Assembly (NCBI GenBank): GCA_963702765.1
Contig: CAVPEB010000068.1
Coordinates: 1-64,000 of the forward strand
Reading direction: 5' to 3'
DNA length: 64,000 bases
Source of the DNA: DATMNR01 sp963702765
GTDB lineage: Bacteria > Chloroflexota > Ktedonobacteria > Ktedonobacterales > Ktedonobacteraceae
A program made the translations under genes and the position numbers. This document shows, piece by piece, positions 48,848-58,114 of the stretch. The number at the start of each line of letters is the position of its first letter. Position 1 is the first letter of the stretch. Under the pieces are notes generated by a model that was given only the letters and a program-made list of their open reading frames with translations, had not been told where the DNA came from and ran no database searches.

Positions 48848-50804
48848 TCAATGGTCTTTAGCCTGGGGAATATGGAGCATACGGGCGAACCAGTTTTGTT
48901 TTTCAACAGCCTGTCTGGCTTCATGAGACTGTTCATCTCCATGAGGGGTCATGTTAGAGTGTCCATTGTGCCCATTGGACACTCCAATTGACTCGTCTTG
49001 TTGTGCATGTTGTTGTAGATAAAGAGCATCATTATTCGTAATTGAGGAAGTAGACTCTTGGGGCCGCTCGATTTGTTGATGCGCTTCTGTCCAGCTTACC
49101 AAATGCCCATCGAGTATTTCTTCACTTCGAACTGGTTCGTGTGGATTAGGTAAATCTGCTGGACGCAGGCTGCCAGTTATGACTGGCGGTTGCTGGCGAA
49201 GGATCTGGTCTCTCCGCATCGGTTGCGTCTCTTGTTCTTCTAAAGCGAGTCGACTGTTCAACTCTTCAAGCAGATGCTGTATGCTTGGACGTAATTTGCG
49301 GTTACTTTCTGGGATACGTGTCCATTGTGCCAGTGCTGCCGGGTAATATCCGGCTCGATAACAATACAAACCAAGCATCGCGCGCGCATCATAGATGCTC
49401 ATGCGGTGCCAAAGCGCAAGCTCTTCTGCCGGTGTCTCAATTACATCCTCATTTGCCTCTATGATCTCTACGAGATGATAGAGAGATATTCCCATTAAAC
49501 GATAAGGGTACCCGTAATAAAGAGCCAATCTGCGGCGGCGAGTTCGCTCAGCAGGATGTTTGCCGACAAAATATTTACGTGACCATGAACCACTTGACCA
49601 GATAATTGCCGCAAATATAAAGATCAAGATACGGCAAAGATAGCGTTCCCAGGTCTCTGTAGCGAATACGCTTGCTACACCTAAAATAGCGAAACCCGCT
49701 CCAATAGCCCATGCTCCATAGACCAGGCGGCGGCGATCCCAACCGAGCAGGTCATAATGATGATGGAGTGGTGTTGCCAGGAAAGGTAAGGGAAATTCCG
49801 TATGCGGCACAAACTCATGGCTGCTGACAAAACTCAAGATCTGTAGTCGTTTGCGGAAGAAGCGTGTTAATACACGTGCTGAAATGAGCGCTGAGAGCCC
49901 TTCGAGCACAAATGCCATACCGATCATAAGGAGTAGTATTTCCTGGCGTGAAAAGATGGCAATCATTGAGAGAATGCCGCCAAGAGCTAAGGCTCCGCTG
50001 TCACCCATATAAACCTTTGCGAGACGGTGAGCGCTGCCACGGCGTGCTGCCCACGAAGAAGGCCAGTTTAATGGCAAATAGCCTAGAACAGCTCCGGCAC
50101 AGAGCAAAGCTAAAATCTCCAAAGGTATTCCCTGTGGATGACTTCTATCAAGAAAGCCGGTAACGATGATGCCAAACGCCAGTGCGGCGCTAAAGACAAG
50201 ACCACCAGCCAGGCCGTCAAGTCCGTCACTGAAATCGACTGAGAGCGACGTTACGCTACCTATCAGGCCAGTCATGAGCATTAAAAAGATCAGCCAGGTA
50301 AATGGCAAGGTCTTGAATAATGGGCCAATGATATCGGTGTAAGGAGAATAAGGCTGATTGCCTGTCGGGAAGAAGCCAGAAGTAGAGAACAGCGGCAGCC
50401 ATAGAGACAAGGAGCACGCCACTCAATTTTGCGCGTTCAGATAGACCTTCATTACTATGCACTTTATGCCAGTCGTCGATAAAACCAACAACCATGAAAC
50501 CAACTGTCGCACCAAGGCCAATGAGTAGAAGTATCCATTGATCATTTTGAAGGTGAAGGAGGTAACCAGCCACGACGCCAGTAATAACAATTGCAATGGT
50601 AAATGCGGGACCTCCTACGAGAGGTAATTCGATACTTTTAATTTCTCTTCCACTTGCAGGGTAGACAGGCATATCGGAGCGATGAGGACCAGGTTTATAT
50701 TCACCACTGCGAAATTTGGGAAATAATACCTTTGCTATCCAGCATAGTAACAGACTGATAAAAGCGCAAGTGATGAAAATCAACAAAAACAAAACTGGAA
50801 CCAT
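48848..50804 (-). CDS. mraY: MraY phospho-MurNAc-pentapeptide transferase with C-terminal tail, frameshifted
   Basis: About 652 codons, split in two frames near 50365-50370 (FWLLP in one frame, then TGNQPYSPYTDIIGPL in the other). Seen: many membrane helices, ERAKLSGVLLV, DFSDGLDGLAGG, VYMGDSGALALGG and the metal His motif PLHHHYDLLGW. These are the MraY hallmarks: transfer of phospho-MurNAc-pentapeptide to undecaprenyl phosphate, giving lipid I. MraY is normally 320-360 residues; here about 240 extra hydrophilic residues with helix-turn-helix-like (TPR-like) stretches follow the last membrane helix. It follows murE. Since mraY is normally essential, the frameshift is likely an error unless another copy exists. 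Confidence 0.88.
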
Positions 50805-50927
50805 ATCAACTCCACATAAGGGTAACTCTTGCGACTAACCGCTCCCCATCAGGTAAGGAAATGCGGGAAATCTCCGCTTCGCACTCCACTTGTTGAAACG
50901 TCATATGTATATAGACGGTAACGCTTA

Positions 50928-52445
50928 TTATATTAGTGCTTGTAATTGTTCGCGAGCCACCTGACGATCATCCCAGGGGATTTTTTCTCTACCTATAATT
51001 ATGCTCTGTTCGTGACCTTTTCCTGCAAGAAGAACGGTGTCTCCTGCTCGCGCACGATGAAAGGCAGTAGCAATTGCCTGCGTCCGATCTGCGATACAGA
51101 GAAAGTCGTTTCCCTCGTGTTTCCCGGCGTTTTCAGCACCAATGGCAATCTCGCGTAAAATTTGCTCGCGGTTTTCTTCACGAGGGTCCTCATCAGTAAT
51201 AACGAAAAAATCTGCCATCTGAGCGGCAATTTGTCCCATTATAGGACGTTTTTGTATATCTCGTTCGCCAGCAGAGCCAAAAACAAGGAGCAGTTTTCCC
51301 ATGGTCAGTGGCTGTAGTATTTTGAGAACCTTTTCTAAACTATCGGGTGTGTGGGCATAATCGACAATAACGGTAAAAGGTTGTCCTACATCGATGCGTT
51401 CCATACGTCCTGTGATACCTGTAACGCCTGCCAGTCCGCGTGCTATATCAGTCGGGTTTACTCCAACGGCATAGGCTGTTGCTATCGCTGCCAGGCAGTT
51501 ACTGACATTGAATTGACCTACCAATTGTGTCTCGATATTGATTTCGGTATTGGGCAGGATAGCACGAAAACAGGTGCGCGTCGCATCGAGTTGTACGTCC
51601 GCTGCTCGTATTGTTGCAGATTGGTCGATACCATAGTCAAGTATAGGAACGTTGCAATATGGTTTCAATATTTCATACGATACATCATCTCGATTTAGTA
51701 TAGCAATTGGTTTGATGCCCAGACCTTTGTCGCGTGAAGGATCAAGCATTTCAAAGAGCCGCGCTTTTGCTCGACGATAGTTCTCGATTGTCCCATGAAA
51801 ATCGAGATGTTCGTGTGTGATATTGGTGACGACACCGATATCAAAGGCACAGCCGCGTACTCGTTGCAGTTCAAGTCCATGAGAAGTTGCTTCAATGATT
51901 GCGTATTTCACGTCGGTTTCAACCATACCTCGAAGCATCTCCTGGATTTCAAGAGCCTCTAATGTGCTTTGGCGGGTAGTATTCTCCCATTCCTTGCCCT
52001 GCAGCTTAAAATTAGCAGTGGTCATCAGTCCGTTGGATTTGTCGGCTATATCTAGTATTGCGCTTATAAGATTACATGTTGTGGTTTTCCCATCGGTGCC
52101 AGTGATGCCAATGGTACAGAGCCGAGTGGCCGGGTAGCCGTAAAAGGCGCAGGCGAGATTTGCTAACGCGATATGTACATCATCTACCTCTATATATGGT
52201 AATGGTAGGTCGGTAGCGTCAATATGTGGACCTAGAGCGAGTACAGCTCCGCGTTGGGCTGCATCAGCCAGATAACGACGCCCATCACTATGTGTTCCGG
52301 GAACAGCGACGAACAATCCTCCAGGTTTTACTAAACGTGAGTCATAGGCCAAAGAAATAATTTCGGCTTGTTGATTTTGTTCATAAAGATTATGCAGTGA
52401 TATTGGTGGGTGTTCTAATGATGCAAGTAATGTGACTAATCTCAT
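50928..52445 (-). CDS. murE: UDP-MurNAc-tripeptide synthetase MurE
   Basis: 505 residues. Seen: N-terminal UDP-binding domain, ATP loop GITGTDGKTTTCNL, carbamoylated-Lys region, and C-terminal ligase domain with DEDPREENREQIL. DAP-adding MurE usually has DNPR here; DEDPR points to another diamino acid, perhaps ornithine, known from peptidoglycan of Chloroflexota, but this is inference. It adds the third residue to UDP-MurNAc-Ala-Glu in the cytosol. First of the pair murE-mraY, with 123 bases between. Confidence 0.93.
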   Translation of the reverse strand: MRLVTLLASLEHPPISLHNLYEQNQQAEIISLAYDSRLVKPGGLFVAVPGTHSDGRRYLADAAQRGAVLALGPHIDATDLPLPYIEVDDVHIALANLACAFYGYPATRLCTIGITGTDGKTTTCNLISAILDIADKSNGLMTTANFKLQGKEWENTTRQSTLEALEIQEMLRGMVETDVKYAIIEATSHGLELQRVRGCAFDIGVVTNITHEHLDFHGTIENYRRAKARLFEMLDPSRDKGLGIKPIAILNRDDVSYEILKPYCNVPILDYGIDQSATIRAADVQLDATRTCFRAILPNTEINIETQLVGQFNVSNCLAAIATAYAVGVNPTDIARGLAGVTGITGRMERIDVGQPFTVIVDYAHTPDSLEKVLKILQPLTMGKLLLVFGSAGERDIQKRPIMGQIAAQMADFFVITDEDPREENREQILREIAIGAENAGKHEGNDFLCIADRTQAIATAFHRARAGDTVLLAGKGHEQSIIIGREKIPWDDRQVAREQLQALI

Positions 52446-52467
52446 GTATATCCTTTTAACGTTGTGC

Positions 52468-52492
52468 GAGATCCTTCGCGCTGCTCAGGATG
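52468..52492. repeat. Dispersed repeat, CATTCTGAGCG family
   Basis: GAGATCCTTCGCGCTGCTCAGG followed by ATG (shown as complement of CATCCTGAGCAGCGCGAAGG plus ATCTC), in the space between murE and the queuosine-salvage gene. It is a single arm of the repeat family that forms a full hairpin at 32781-32848. Confidence 0.5.
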
Positions 52493-52648
52493 GCAAATTA
52501 TAAATCTTCAGGATGGAAATCCAATTTCCTCGGGATGACACATCATTGTGCACTAAATAACAATCCTTAATAATAGATAGTTCTTGTACGGTGATAAGGT
52601 CGCATTTCTGCGGAGTTTTGACCAAGGTACCATAGGAGTTGATCAATC

Positions 52649-53626
52649 TCAACTGCTGTAATAGACAGTCTCAGATAGTCGTGACATTTCATGTCTGAGT
52701 ATTTCACAGGCCCAGATTGTGGCAGCTCGAATTTCCACCTCTTCCTCTCCTCCAGATTGGAGAAGTTCCTGGTTATCAATGCGTTGAGAAAGCGCTGGAG
52801 CATATTCCAATACGCCAAAGTGGCGCAGAACCTGAGGAAGCTTATAATCGGCAAAGATGGTCAGCATCTCAAGATCAGTAAACGCGCCCCAACGCTTGCC
52901 TCCAAATGCACCGTAAAGATCGGCAACGTAAATCTGAGCGCGTTTGAGGAAACGAATTTCCTTTGTATGATAGACAGCAACATCACGAAAAGATGTAAAA
53001 TCGTGTTCCAGCAGTAACGCTAGATTGACCGCGCTTCCATTAGCTTCTTCAATTGCATTCGTGAATTGTCCGGAGTATCGCTCTAGGAGAACGCGACCAA
53101 TCTCATGGACATGCGCTAAACGTGCATCAAAAAGAGGGATCATTTCTGCTGCCGAATTGCCTGCTCCTTCAGTAGGGCGAAAAACATAAGCCAGGTCTTC
53201 TCGACTCATAGTGCTAAGGTATTCAGCATCCCAAATAGGGATACCCTCTTCTACAGCTCGAGTTAGCGAAGCTGCTTCAGCCCAATAACCATCCAGAATA
53301 TCGCCTTTATAGTTAATGCGCCAGCGGGGTTTGTCTTTTTCTGCCCAGAAGCAGAAGTTCAAGGCGTCGAGTACCAATAACCAGTTAACGGTGCGCTCAG
53401 TTCCATCATGAAAATGAAAACGATCATACCACGAGGGTTCGGGTGTAGGGGAATAGTGGGCGAGTAACTGAGGGCAAACATGATCTATCTGCTCTCTATT
53501 TATCCAGGCATAGTTGGCATGCTGAACTACCCAACGAGTGCTACTTAGCACACCTAAAGTGTCAGATTCAGGATGAGTATAGGAATTTTCTTGCAAAATA
53601 TTCTTCTCATTGAATCCATCAGTCAT
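52649..53626 (-). CDS. Queuosine salvage glycosidase (DUF2419/Qng1 family)
   Basis: 325 residues, all alpha, from ATG 53626 (AGAGGAG eight bases before). Seen: LLVLDALNFCFWAEKDKPRW near residue 85, EIGRVLLERYSGQF, FLKRAQIYVADLYGAFGG, FADYKLPQVLRHFGVLEY and the end EEEVEIRAATIWACEIL. These are hallmarks of the Qng1 family, which frees queuine from queuosine 5'-phosphate for tRNA queuosine salvage. This is by family knowledge; the call depends on these conserved stretches, not on a search. Lone gene between murE and a permease. Confidence 0.82.
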   Translation of the reverse strand: MTDGFNEKNILQENSYTHPESDTLGVLSSTRWVVQHANYAWINREQIDHVCPQLLAHYSPTPEPSWYDRFHFHDGTERTVNWLLVLDALNFCFWAEKDKPRWRINYKGDILDGYWAEAASLTRAVEEGIPIWDAEYLSTMSREDLAYVFRPTEGAGNSAAEMIPLFDARLAHVHEIGRVLLERYSGQFTNAIEEANGSAVNLALLLEHDFTSFRDVAVYHTKEIRFLKRAQIYVADLYGAFGGKRWGAFTDLEMLTIFADYKLPQVLRHFGVLEYAPALSQRIDNQELLQSGGEEEVEIRAATIWACEILRHEMSRLSETVYYSS

Positions 53627-54027
53627 AAAGAAAATCTCCTCTGCCTGAATGATGTACCGAGTCTCACTTCATTCAGGCCACTGTGATTGTAAGGGTATTC
53701 TCAGTTTTCGTCAATCAATGTATTCTCTTTGATGAATGTATATCAATGGGTAGAAAAGGCTGAAAAAGTATTATGTCATGATATACCTATCTATTAGCCG
53801 AAATAGACTATGTAGGGTTGACGTGAAGCTCAAGTTAAGGCACAATAGGGATATTGGTGTCATCGGTAGAGTTTTGTTTTTATATTAGAGTTTTTTAACA
53901 TATTCTCTTCTAAGAAGGGAGGAAGAGTTACTTTAACCAATTTGTAGAAGGACTTTATTGTTTCGTGTAATTTCAGTACTCACGTTTTATTACCCCCACT
54001 TCATTTTATTTATCTAGGAGGTGTCTC
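53627..54027. other. Divergent intergenic region with a promoter
   Basis: 401 AT-rich bases between the Qng1 gene and the permease. Apart from the promoter at 53818-53846, nothing was found. A long 5' untranslated stretch of about 170 bases before the permease shows no clear riboswitch. Confidence 0.4.
53818..53846 (+). promoter_or_regulatory. Sigma-70-like promoter before the amino-acid permease
   Basis: TTGACG (-35, five of six), a 17-base spacer, and CACAAT (-10, four of six). The spacing is ideal. Confidence 0.5.
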
Positions 54028-55708
54028 TTGAGTGACTCGAAACCTACAACCAAAGATGAACTCATAGCGCACGATATGAAACAATTGCATGGTATGGGCT
54101 ATGCACAGGAACTCTTTCGTGCTATGGGTGGATTTTCCAACTTCGCAATTTCATTTACGATCATCTCAATCCTGAGTGGATGTGTTACACTCTTTTACCT
54201 GATTCCGTCGACAGTCGGTTATGGTGCTGCCTCTATAGGCTGGCCTCTGGTCACTATCTTCGTAGTCATCGTCGCGCTGGGTATGGCTGAACTGGCGTCC
54301 GCGTATCCGACGGCCGGTGGTCTCTATTACTGGTCTTCCAAGCTGGGATTCCGTGGGCGTGGTGGACCTGCGTGGGGCTGGTATACCGGCTGGTTCAACC
54401 TGATTGGCCAGATTGCTGATCACCGCAGGTATAGCTTATGGCGCTGCCGTTACCCTCGATGTGTTATTGCATGCCTGGTTTCCTTCTATTCCCGCAACTC
54501 CTGGCAGTGTGGCTGGTATTGACCCAGCAACGCAATGGGTAACCCTCTTGTTCTATGCCATCATCCTGGTTTTGGTTGCCGGGCTTAATATATTCGGCGT
54601 GCGCCTTGTTGCTTTTCTGAATGATGTCAGCGTCTGGTGGCATATTGTAGGCGTTATTCTAATCGTAGTTGGTGTATTAGGTGCAACAATCATCGGATTG
54701 CAGTTCAATCCTGGTGCTGGCGGAGTATCACCTGCTGTGCAGTTGCATGGATCTGCTGTACAAGGACTTACTAACGCAAGCACGCTTTTTTCGATTAATC
54801 AGGTTTACAACCTGACCGGTTTTCCGCTCTGGTATGCTTTCCTGTTAAGTTTGCTGTTAGCGCAGTACACCTACACTGGTTATGATGCATCAGCCCATAT
54901 GACCGAGGAGACAATCGGAGCAGCAACCCGAGCTCCTTGGGGTGTGGTTATGTCGGTGGTTGTGTCTGCTATTGCCGGCTATGCACTGCTCATGGGTCTG
55001 TTGGCTGCTGCTCCCGACATTGCTGCATCGTTTAGCTTTGTCAACCCGGTGCTGTACATCCTGGAAAGCCGTCTCAGTTTTATCCTTGGTACGCTCTTGT
55101 TCGCCGTGATATTCGTTGCGCAATTCTTCTGCAGCATGTCATCGGTCACGTCGAATTCGCGTATGATCTATGCCTTCTCGCGTGACGGCGCTGTACCTGG
55201 ACATAATCTATGGCATAGTCTGAACAGGGGTCGCACACCACGTAATGCTATCATTCTGTCGGTGGTATGTGCATTTATCCTGGCAATTCCTACAGTAGTG
55301 GACTTTGTGGCCTACGTGGCTGTTACATCTATTGCCACTATTGGACTCTATATTGCCTACGCGCTACCAATTTTCTTGCGCCAGTTCTCATCTGACTTCA
55401 AGGTCGGACCATGGCACCTAGGAGCCTGGAGCGCGCCGATTGGATGGATCGCTGTAATATGGGTTGTTGCAATATCAGTGCTGTTTATGTTACCGACAGC
55501 CACTCCAATTACAATTACTGACTTCAACTATGCTCCTGTAGCAGTGTTGGGTTTATTCGTGATTATCACCATCTGGTGGCTTGTCAGCGCGCGTCATTGG
55601 TTTAAGGGACCGATCATTCAAGGCTCGGAGGTTGAACTCGAAGCCATTGAGCATGCTGTTGGCGAAACGCATCTTCCTGAGGGTGTTGCAAGTGGTGGTG
55701 GTGAGTAG
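54028..55708 (+). CDS. APC-family amino-acid permease, frameshifted
   Basis: About 560 codons in two frames joined near 54412-54425. Seen: GYAQELFRAMGGFSNFAISF at the first helix, GLYYWSSKLG, then in the other frame AITAGIAYGAAVTL, QYTYTGYDASAHMTEET (the hallmark of GABA/choline-type permeases), and twelve or so helices. It imports amino acids or related amines with protons (family knowledge). TTG start with GGAGGTG upstream is strong. The single indel interrupts a well-kept sequence, so an error is as likely as a real mutation. Confidence 0.85.
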
Positions 55709-55768
55709 TTTTTTCTGGTAGTTGGAGGACAGGGTTTGTCATCCAAGGACACGGCCTGCTCCTCGAAG

Positions 55769-55806
55769 AGGGCGACCGCAAGGGTGCGCCCCTACTATAC
55801 ACGAAG
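55769..55806. repeat. Dispersed GGGCGACCGCAAGGGT repeat, copy 2
   Basis: Matches the copy at 17035-17071: AGGGCGACCGCAAGGGTGCG, then CCCCTACTATACACGAAG. GGGCG and CGCCC can pair into a short hairpin. It lies just before the terminator of the permease gene. Confidence 0.6.
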
Positions 55807-55807
55807 A

Positions 55808-55844
55808 GAAAGGCAGCCTGTAACTACATACAGGCTGCCCTTTC
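55808..55844. terminator. Bidirectional Rho-independent terminator
   Basis: Stem GGCAGCCTGTA / TACAGGCTGCC (11 bp, 6-base loop) flanked by AAA and TTTCTGTTT. It lies between the convergent ends of the permease and the ECF sigma factor genes. Confidence 0.85.
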
Positions 55845-55855
55845 TGTTTAAGCGA

Positions 55856-56503
55856 TTAAGCCCCTTTCTCGCTCGTTTTCTCTGAGGATTGTGTTGGTAG
55901 GTAGCCTTTATCTTTCGCGTATTGCCAGAGCGATTGCTGTAGTTGACGGCGCGCGCGCGAGATACGGCTCATGACTGTGCCGATGGGGATTTGTAGCGTT
56001 TCAGCGATCTCTTTATAGGACATGCCTTCGATATCGGCCAATATTACTGGCATGCGGAAATTGATTGGTAAGGCGTTTAACGCGTTAAATACATCCTCGT
56101 CAAGGTATTTGCTGAGAACTTCTTCCTCCGCTCCTGCACTCAGCTCTTGCCCGCCTATATCACTAATGCGATTGTAGAGATAAAAGTCTTCACCTTCGGG
56201 CAATGGTGTTGTTGTTGGGTGTGTGGATTGTTTCCGATAGCGGTTGATTGCAGATGTGTTCAAAATCCGAAAAAGCCAGGCGCGTAGATTGGTGCCGGGT
56301 GTATAGCTTTTGGCAAAACGAAATGCCTTAAGCATGGTTTCCTGGACCAGATCTTCGGCTTCTTGTTGATTATGTGTCAGGCGGAGCGCTGTGCGGTAAA
56401 GGCTATCTAGTTGGGCCAGTACTCCTGCCTCGAAATCTTCTGTTACCTGGTTCTCCGTGGCTTCGTGTATTGCTGCTGTTTGAAGCTTCGGCTCTTCGGA
56501 CAT
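55856..56503 (-). CDS. ECF sigma factor, SigR/SigH-like
   Basis: 215 residues from ATG 56503 (GAGGAG seven bases before). Seen: region 2 with AEDLVQETMLKAFRF and TPGTNLRAWLFRILNTSAIN, the pattern of SigR/SigH of thiol-oxidative stress in actinobacteria; region 4 with LPINFRMPVILADIEGMSYK, then the HTH EIAETLQIPIGTVMSRISRA. It is divergent from a small zinc anti-sigma gene 280 bases away. A disulfide-related ccdA follows, which fits a redox regulon (inference). Confidence 0.9.
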   Translation of the reverse strand: MSEEPKLQTAAIHEATENQVTEDFEAGVLAQLDSLYRTALRLTHNQQEAEDLVQETMLKAFRFAKSYTPGTNLRAWLFRILNTSAINRYRKQSTHPTTTPLPEGEDFYLYNRISDIGGQELSAGAEEEVLSKYLDEDVFNALNALPINFRMPVILADIEGMSYKEIAETLQIPIGTVMSRISRARRQLQQSLWQYAKDKGYLPTQSSEKTSEKGA

Positions 56504-56782
56504 ACATTACTCCTCTATCGGCGGGTTCTCGTTTTGCTAACCGCGTTTCTTCCTTCCAATACCCCAGGAAAAAAGGATATAAGAGAACATTCACGCGTTT
56601 CCAAAGGACTTTCGTCCTCTGGACCCCTGCTTTATTTGCAGATATCCCGTCCTAGCAGTATAACTCACTCTCATCGGGAATGAAAGTCCTCTTTAATTAT
56701 GTTAAAATGTACAGAACTTATATTATGACGAGCAATAAGAGTCTAATGAACCTGTGAGAGCCAGGAAATTGAGGAAATGACT

Positions 56783-57073
56783 ATGAATTGTTTTGAGACA
56801 GCAGCTCGTCTTCATCTTTATATTGATCGGGAACTCAGTGTTCACGAAGTTGAAATCGTACAGCAGCATCTCACTGATTGCCAATATTGTGAATGTCGCT
56901 TCCATTTTGATATGCGGCTTAAACGACTTATTCACGAACGCTGTACAATCGAGCAAGCGCCTGCTCATTTACGTGAGGCTGTATTGCGCCTGGCTCGTAC
57001 ACCAATAGGCGAACCGGTTACTCTCGATCCCGATGTAGTGATGGAGATTCGTGCAGATATAGAGGATTGCTAA
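56783..57073 (+). CDS. Zinc-finger anti-sigma factor (RsrA-like)
   Basis: 96 residues from the second ATG at 56783, which has GAGG eight bases before; the first ATG (56777) is too close to it. Seen: the ZAS motif HLTDCQYC (H-x3-C-x2-C) after an N-terminal helix, with a further Cys near the N-terminus (NCFETA). Such proteins hold an ECF sigma factor and let it go when a zinc-thiol site is oxidised. Its partner is probably the divergent sigma gene. No membrane segment. Confidence 0.82.
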   Translation: MNCFETAARLHLYIDRELSVHEVEIVQQHLTDCQYCECRFHFDMRLKRLIHERCTIEQAPAHLREAVLRLARTPIGEPVTLDPDVVMEIRADIEDC

Positions 57074-57194
57074 AAGCCTTTACAATCTTCTATATCTGTT
57101 CATACTATCCAGCTTCGTAGCAGAGTAGCCACGAACATTTGGTAAATCCCAGGTTAGTCGTGTGGCTTTCACTACTATACACGAATTCGCGTGG

Positions 57195-57923
57195 CTAGAC
57201 AGATATGCCAAAGTTGAAATACCTGTTGAGATAGATCAACCAGTCAAAATAAATCATGATGCCCATGAGGATCATGATTACCCCTGTTCCAATTTCAATC
57301 TTTCCCGCGTGTGGTTTCAACCACTTCAGTAGTTTGCTGAAGTGATCGAGACCAAGCCCCAAAAGCAGAAATGGCACACCGAGGCCGAGTGAATAGACCA
57401 GCAGTAGTAATACGCCTTCACGTAATGTAGCAGCGTTAGAAGCTAACACCAGCACTGGTCCGAGAATGAGTCCCACACAGGGTGTCCAGCCAATAGCAAA
57501 AACCAGACCAATTACGAATGATGCTGGATAGCTGGGGCGATTCGGGCGAAAGTCAAATCGTTTTTGCCAGTAGAGAAATGGCAATTTCAATAGCCCCGTT
57601 AGATGTAATCCTATGAGGATGAGTAATATACCACCGATCTGGCGTAGTATAAACTCATGAATGCGAAGGAACCCTCCAAGTGTGCTGGCAGTCGCTCCCA
57701 AGGCTACAAAAGCCAGGGTAAAGCCAGAGACGAACATCACTGCATGCAGAAAGGTAGTCAGTCTCATAGGGTGTTCTTCCTCCAACTCACCATTTGCCTG
57801 GTACACACTCTGGCCAACAAGCTGCGCCAGGTAGATGGGTACCAATGGTAGCACACAGGGGGAAAGAAACGAAGCCAGACCAGCTAAAAAAGCAACTCCA
57901 AGTGTTAGTTGCGAAGAATCCAT
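57195..57923 (-). CDS. ccdA: CcdA-type thiol-disulfide transmembrane protein
   Basis: 242 residues, six membrane helices. Seen: the paired cysteines in FLSPCVLPLVPIYLAQL (Cys near residue 23) and IGWTPCVGLILGPVL. It carries reducing power across the membrane, from thioredoxin to apocytochrome c or other extracytoplasmic thiols. Its neighbours, a SigR-like sigma and a thiol-type anti-sigma, fit a redox theme. No ccs/res or thioredoxin gene follows here. Start ATG 57923 with GTGGAG upstream. Confidence 0.92.
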   Translation of the reverse strand: MDSSQLTLGVAFLAGLASFLSPCVLPLVPIYLAQLVGQSVYQANGELEEEHPMRLTTFLHAVMFVSGFTLAFVALGATASTLGGFLRIHEFILRQIGGILLILIGLHLTGLLKLPFLYWQKRFDFRPNRPSYPASFVIGLVFAIGWTPCVGLILGPVLVLASNAATLREGVLLLLVYSLGLGVPFLLLGLGLDHFSKLLKWLKPHAGKIEIGTGVIMILMGIMIYFDWLIYLNRYFNFGISV

Positions 57924-58037
57924 GCTAAATATATCTCCACTTTACCAGAATGCTCACTTGCTTCTAGTATAACGTGGGTGAAAGAAGTGTGCAATGTTTT
58001 TGACTCAGTCTGGACAGAGCGTGGATACAATTGATAG

Positions 58038-58102
58038 CATCCTCGTCAGCGAAGGATCTTATACGCAGGGCATCGAGATCCTAAGCGTCAGCGAAGGATG
58101 AC
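58038..58102. repeat. Paired dispersed repeats, CATTCTGAGCG family
   Basis: Two half-copies, CATCCTCGTCAGCGAAGGAT (58038-58057) and GAGATCCTAAGCGTCAGCGA... ending GAAGGATGAC (58075-58102), share CGTCAGCGAAGGAT as a direct repeat. AGGATCT and AGATCCT can also pair. Related to 32781-32848 and 52468-52492. Confidence 0.6.
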
Positions 58103-58114
58103 ACTGCCAGACAA

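Noticed and set aside
58038..58102. CRISPR-like direct repeats
   Set aside because: Only two copies with a 28-base step and partial inverted symmetry; they belong to a dispersed repeat family.
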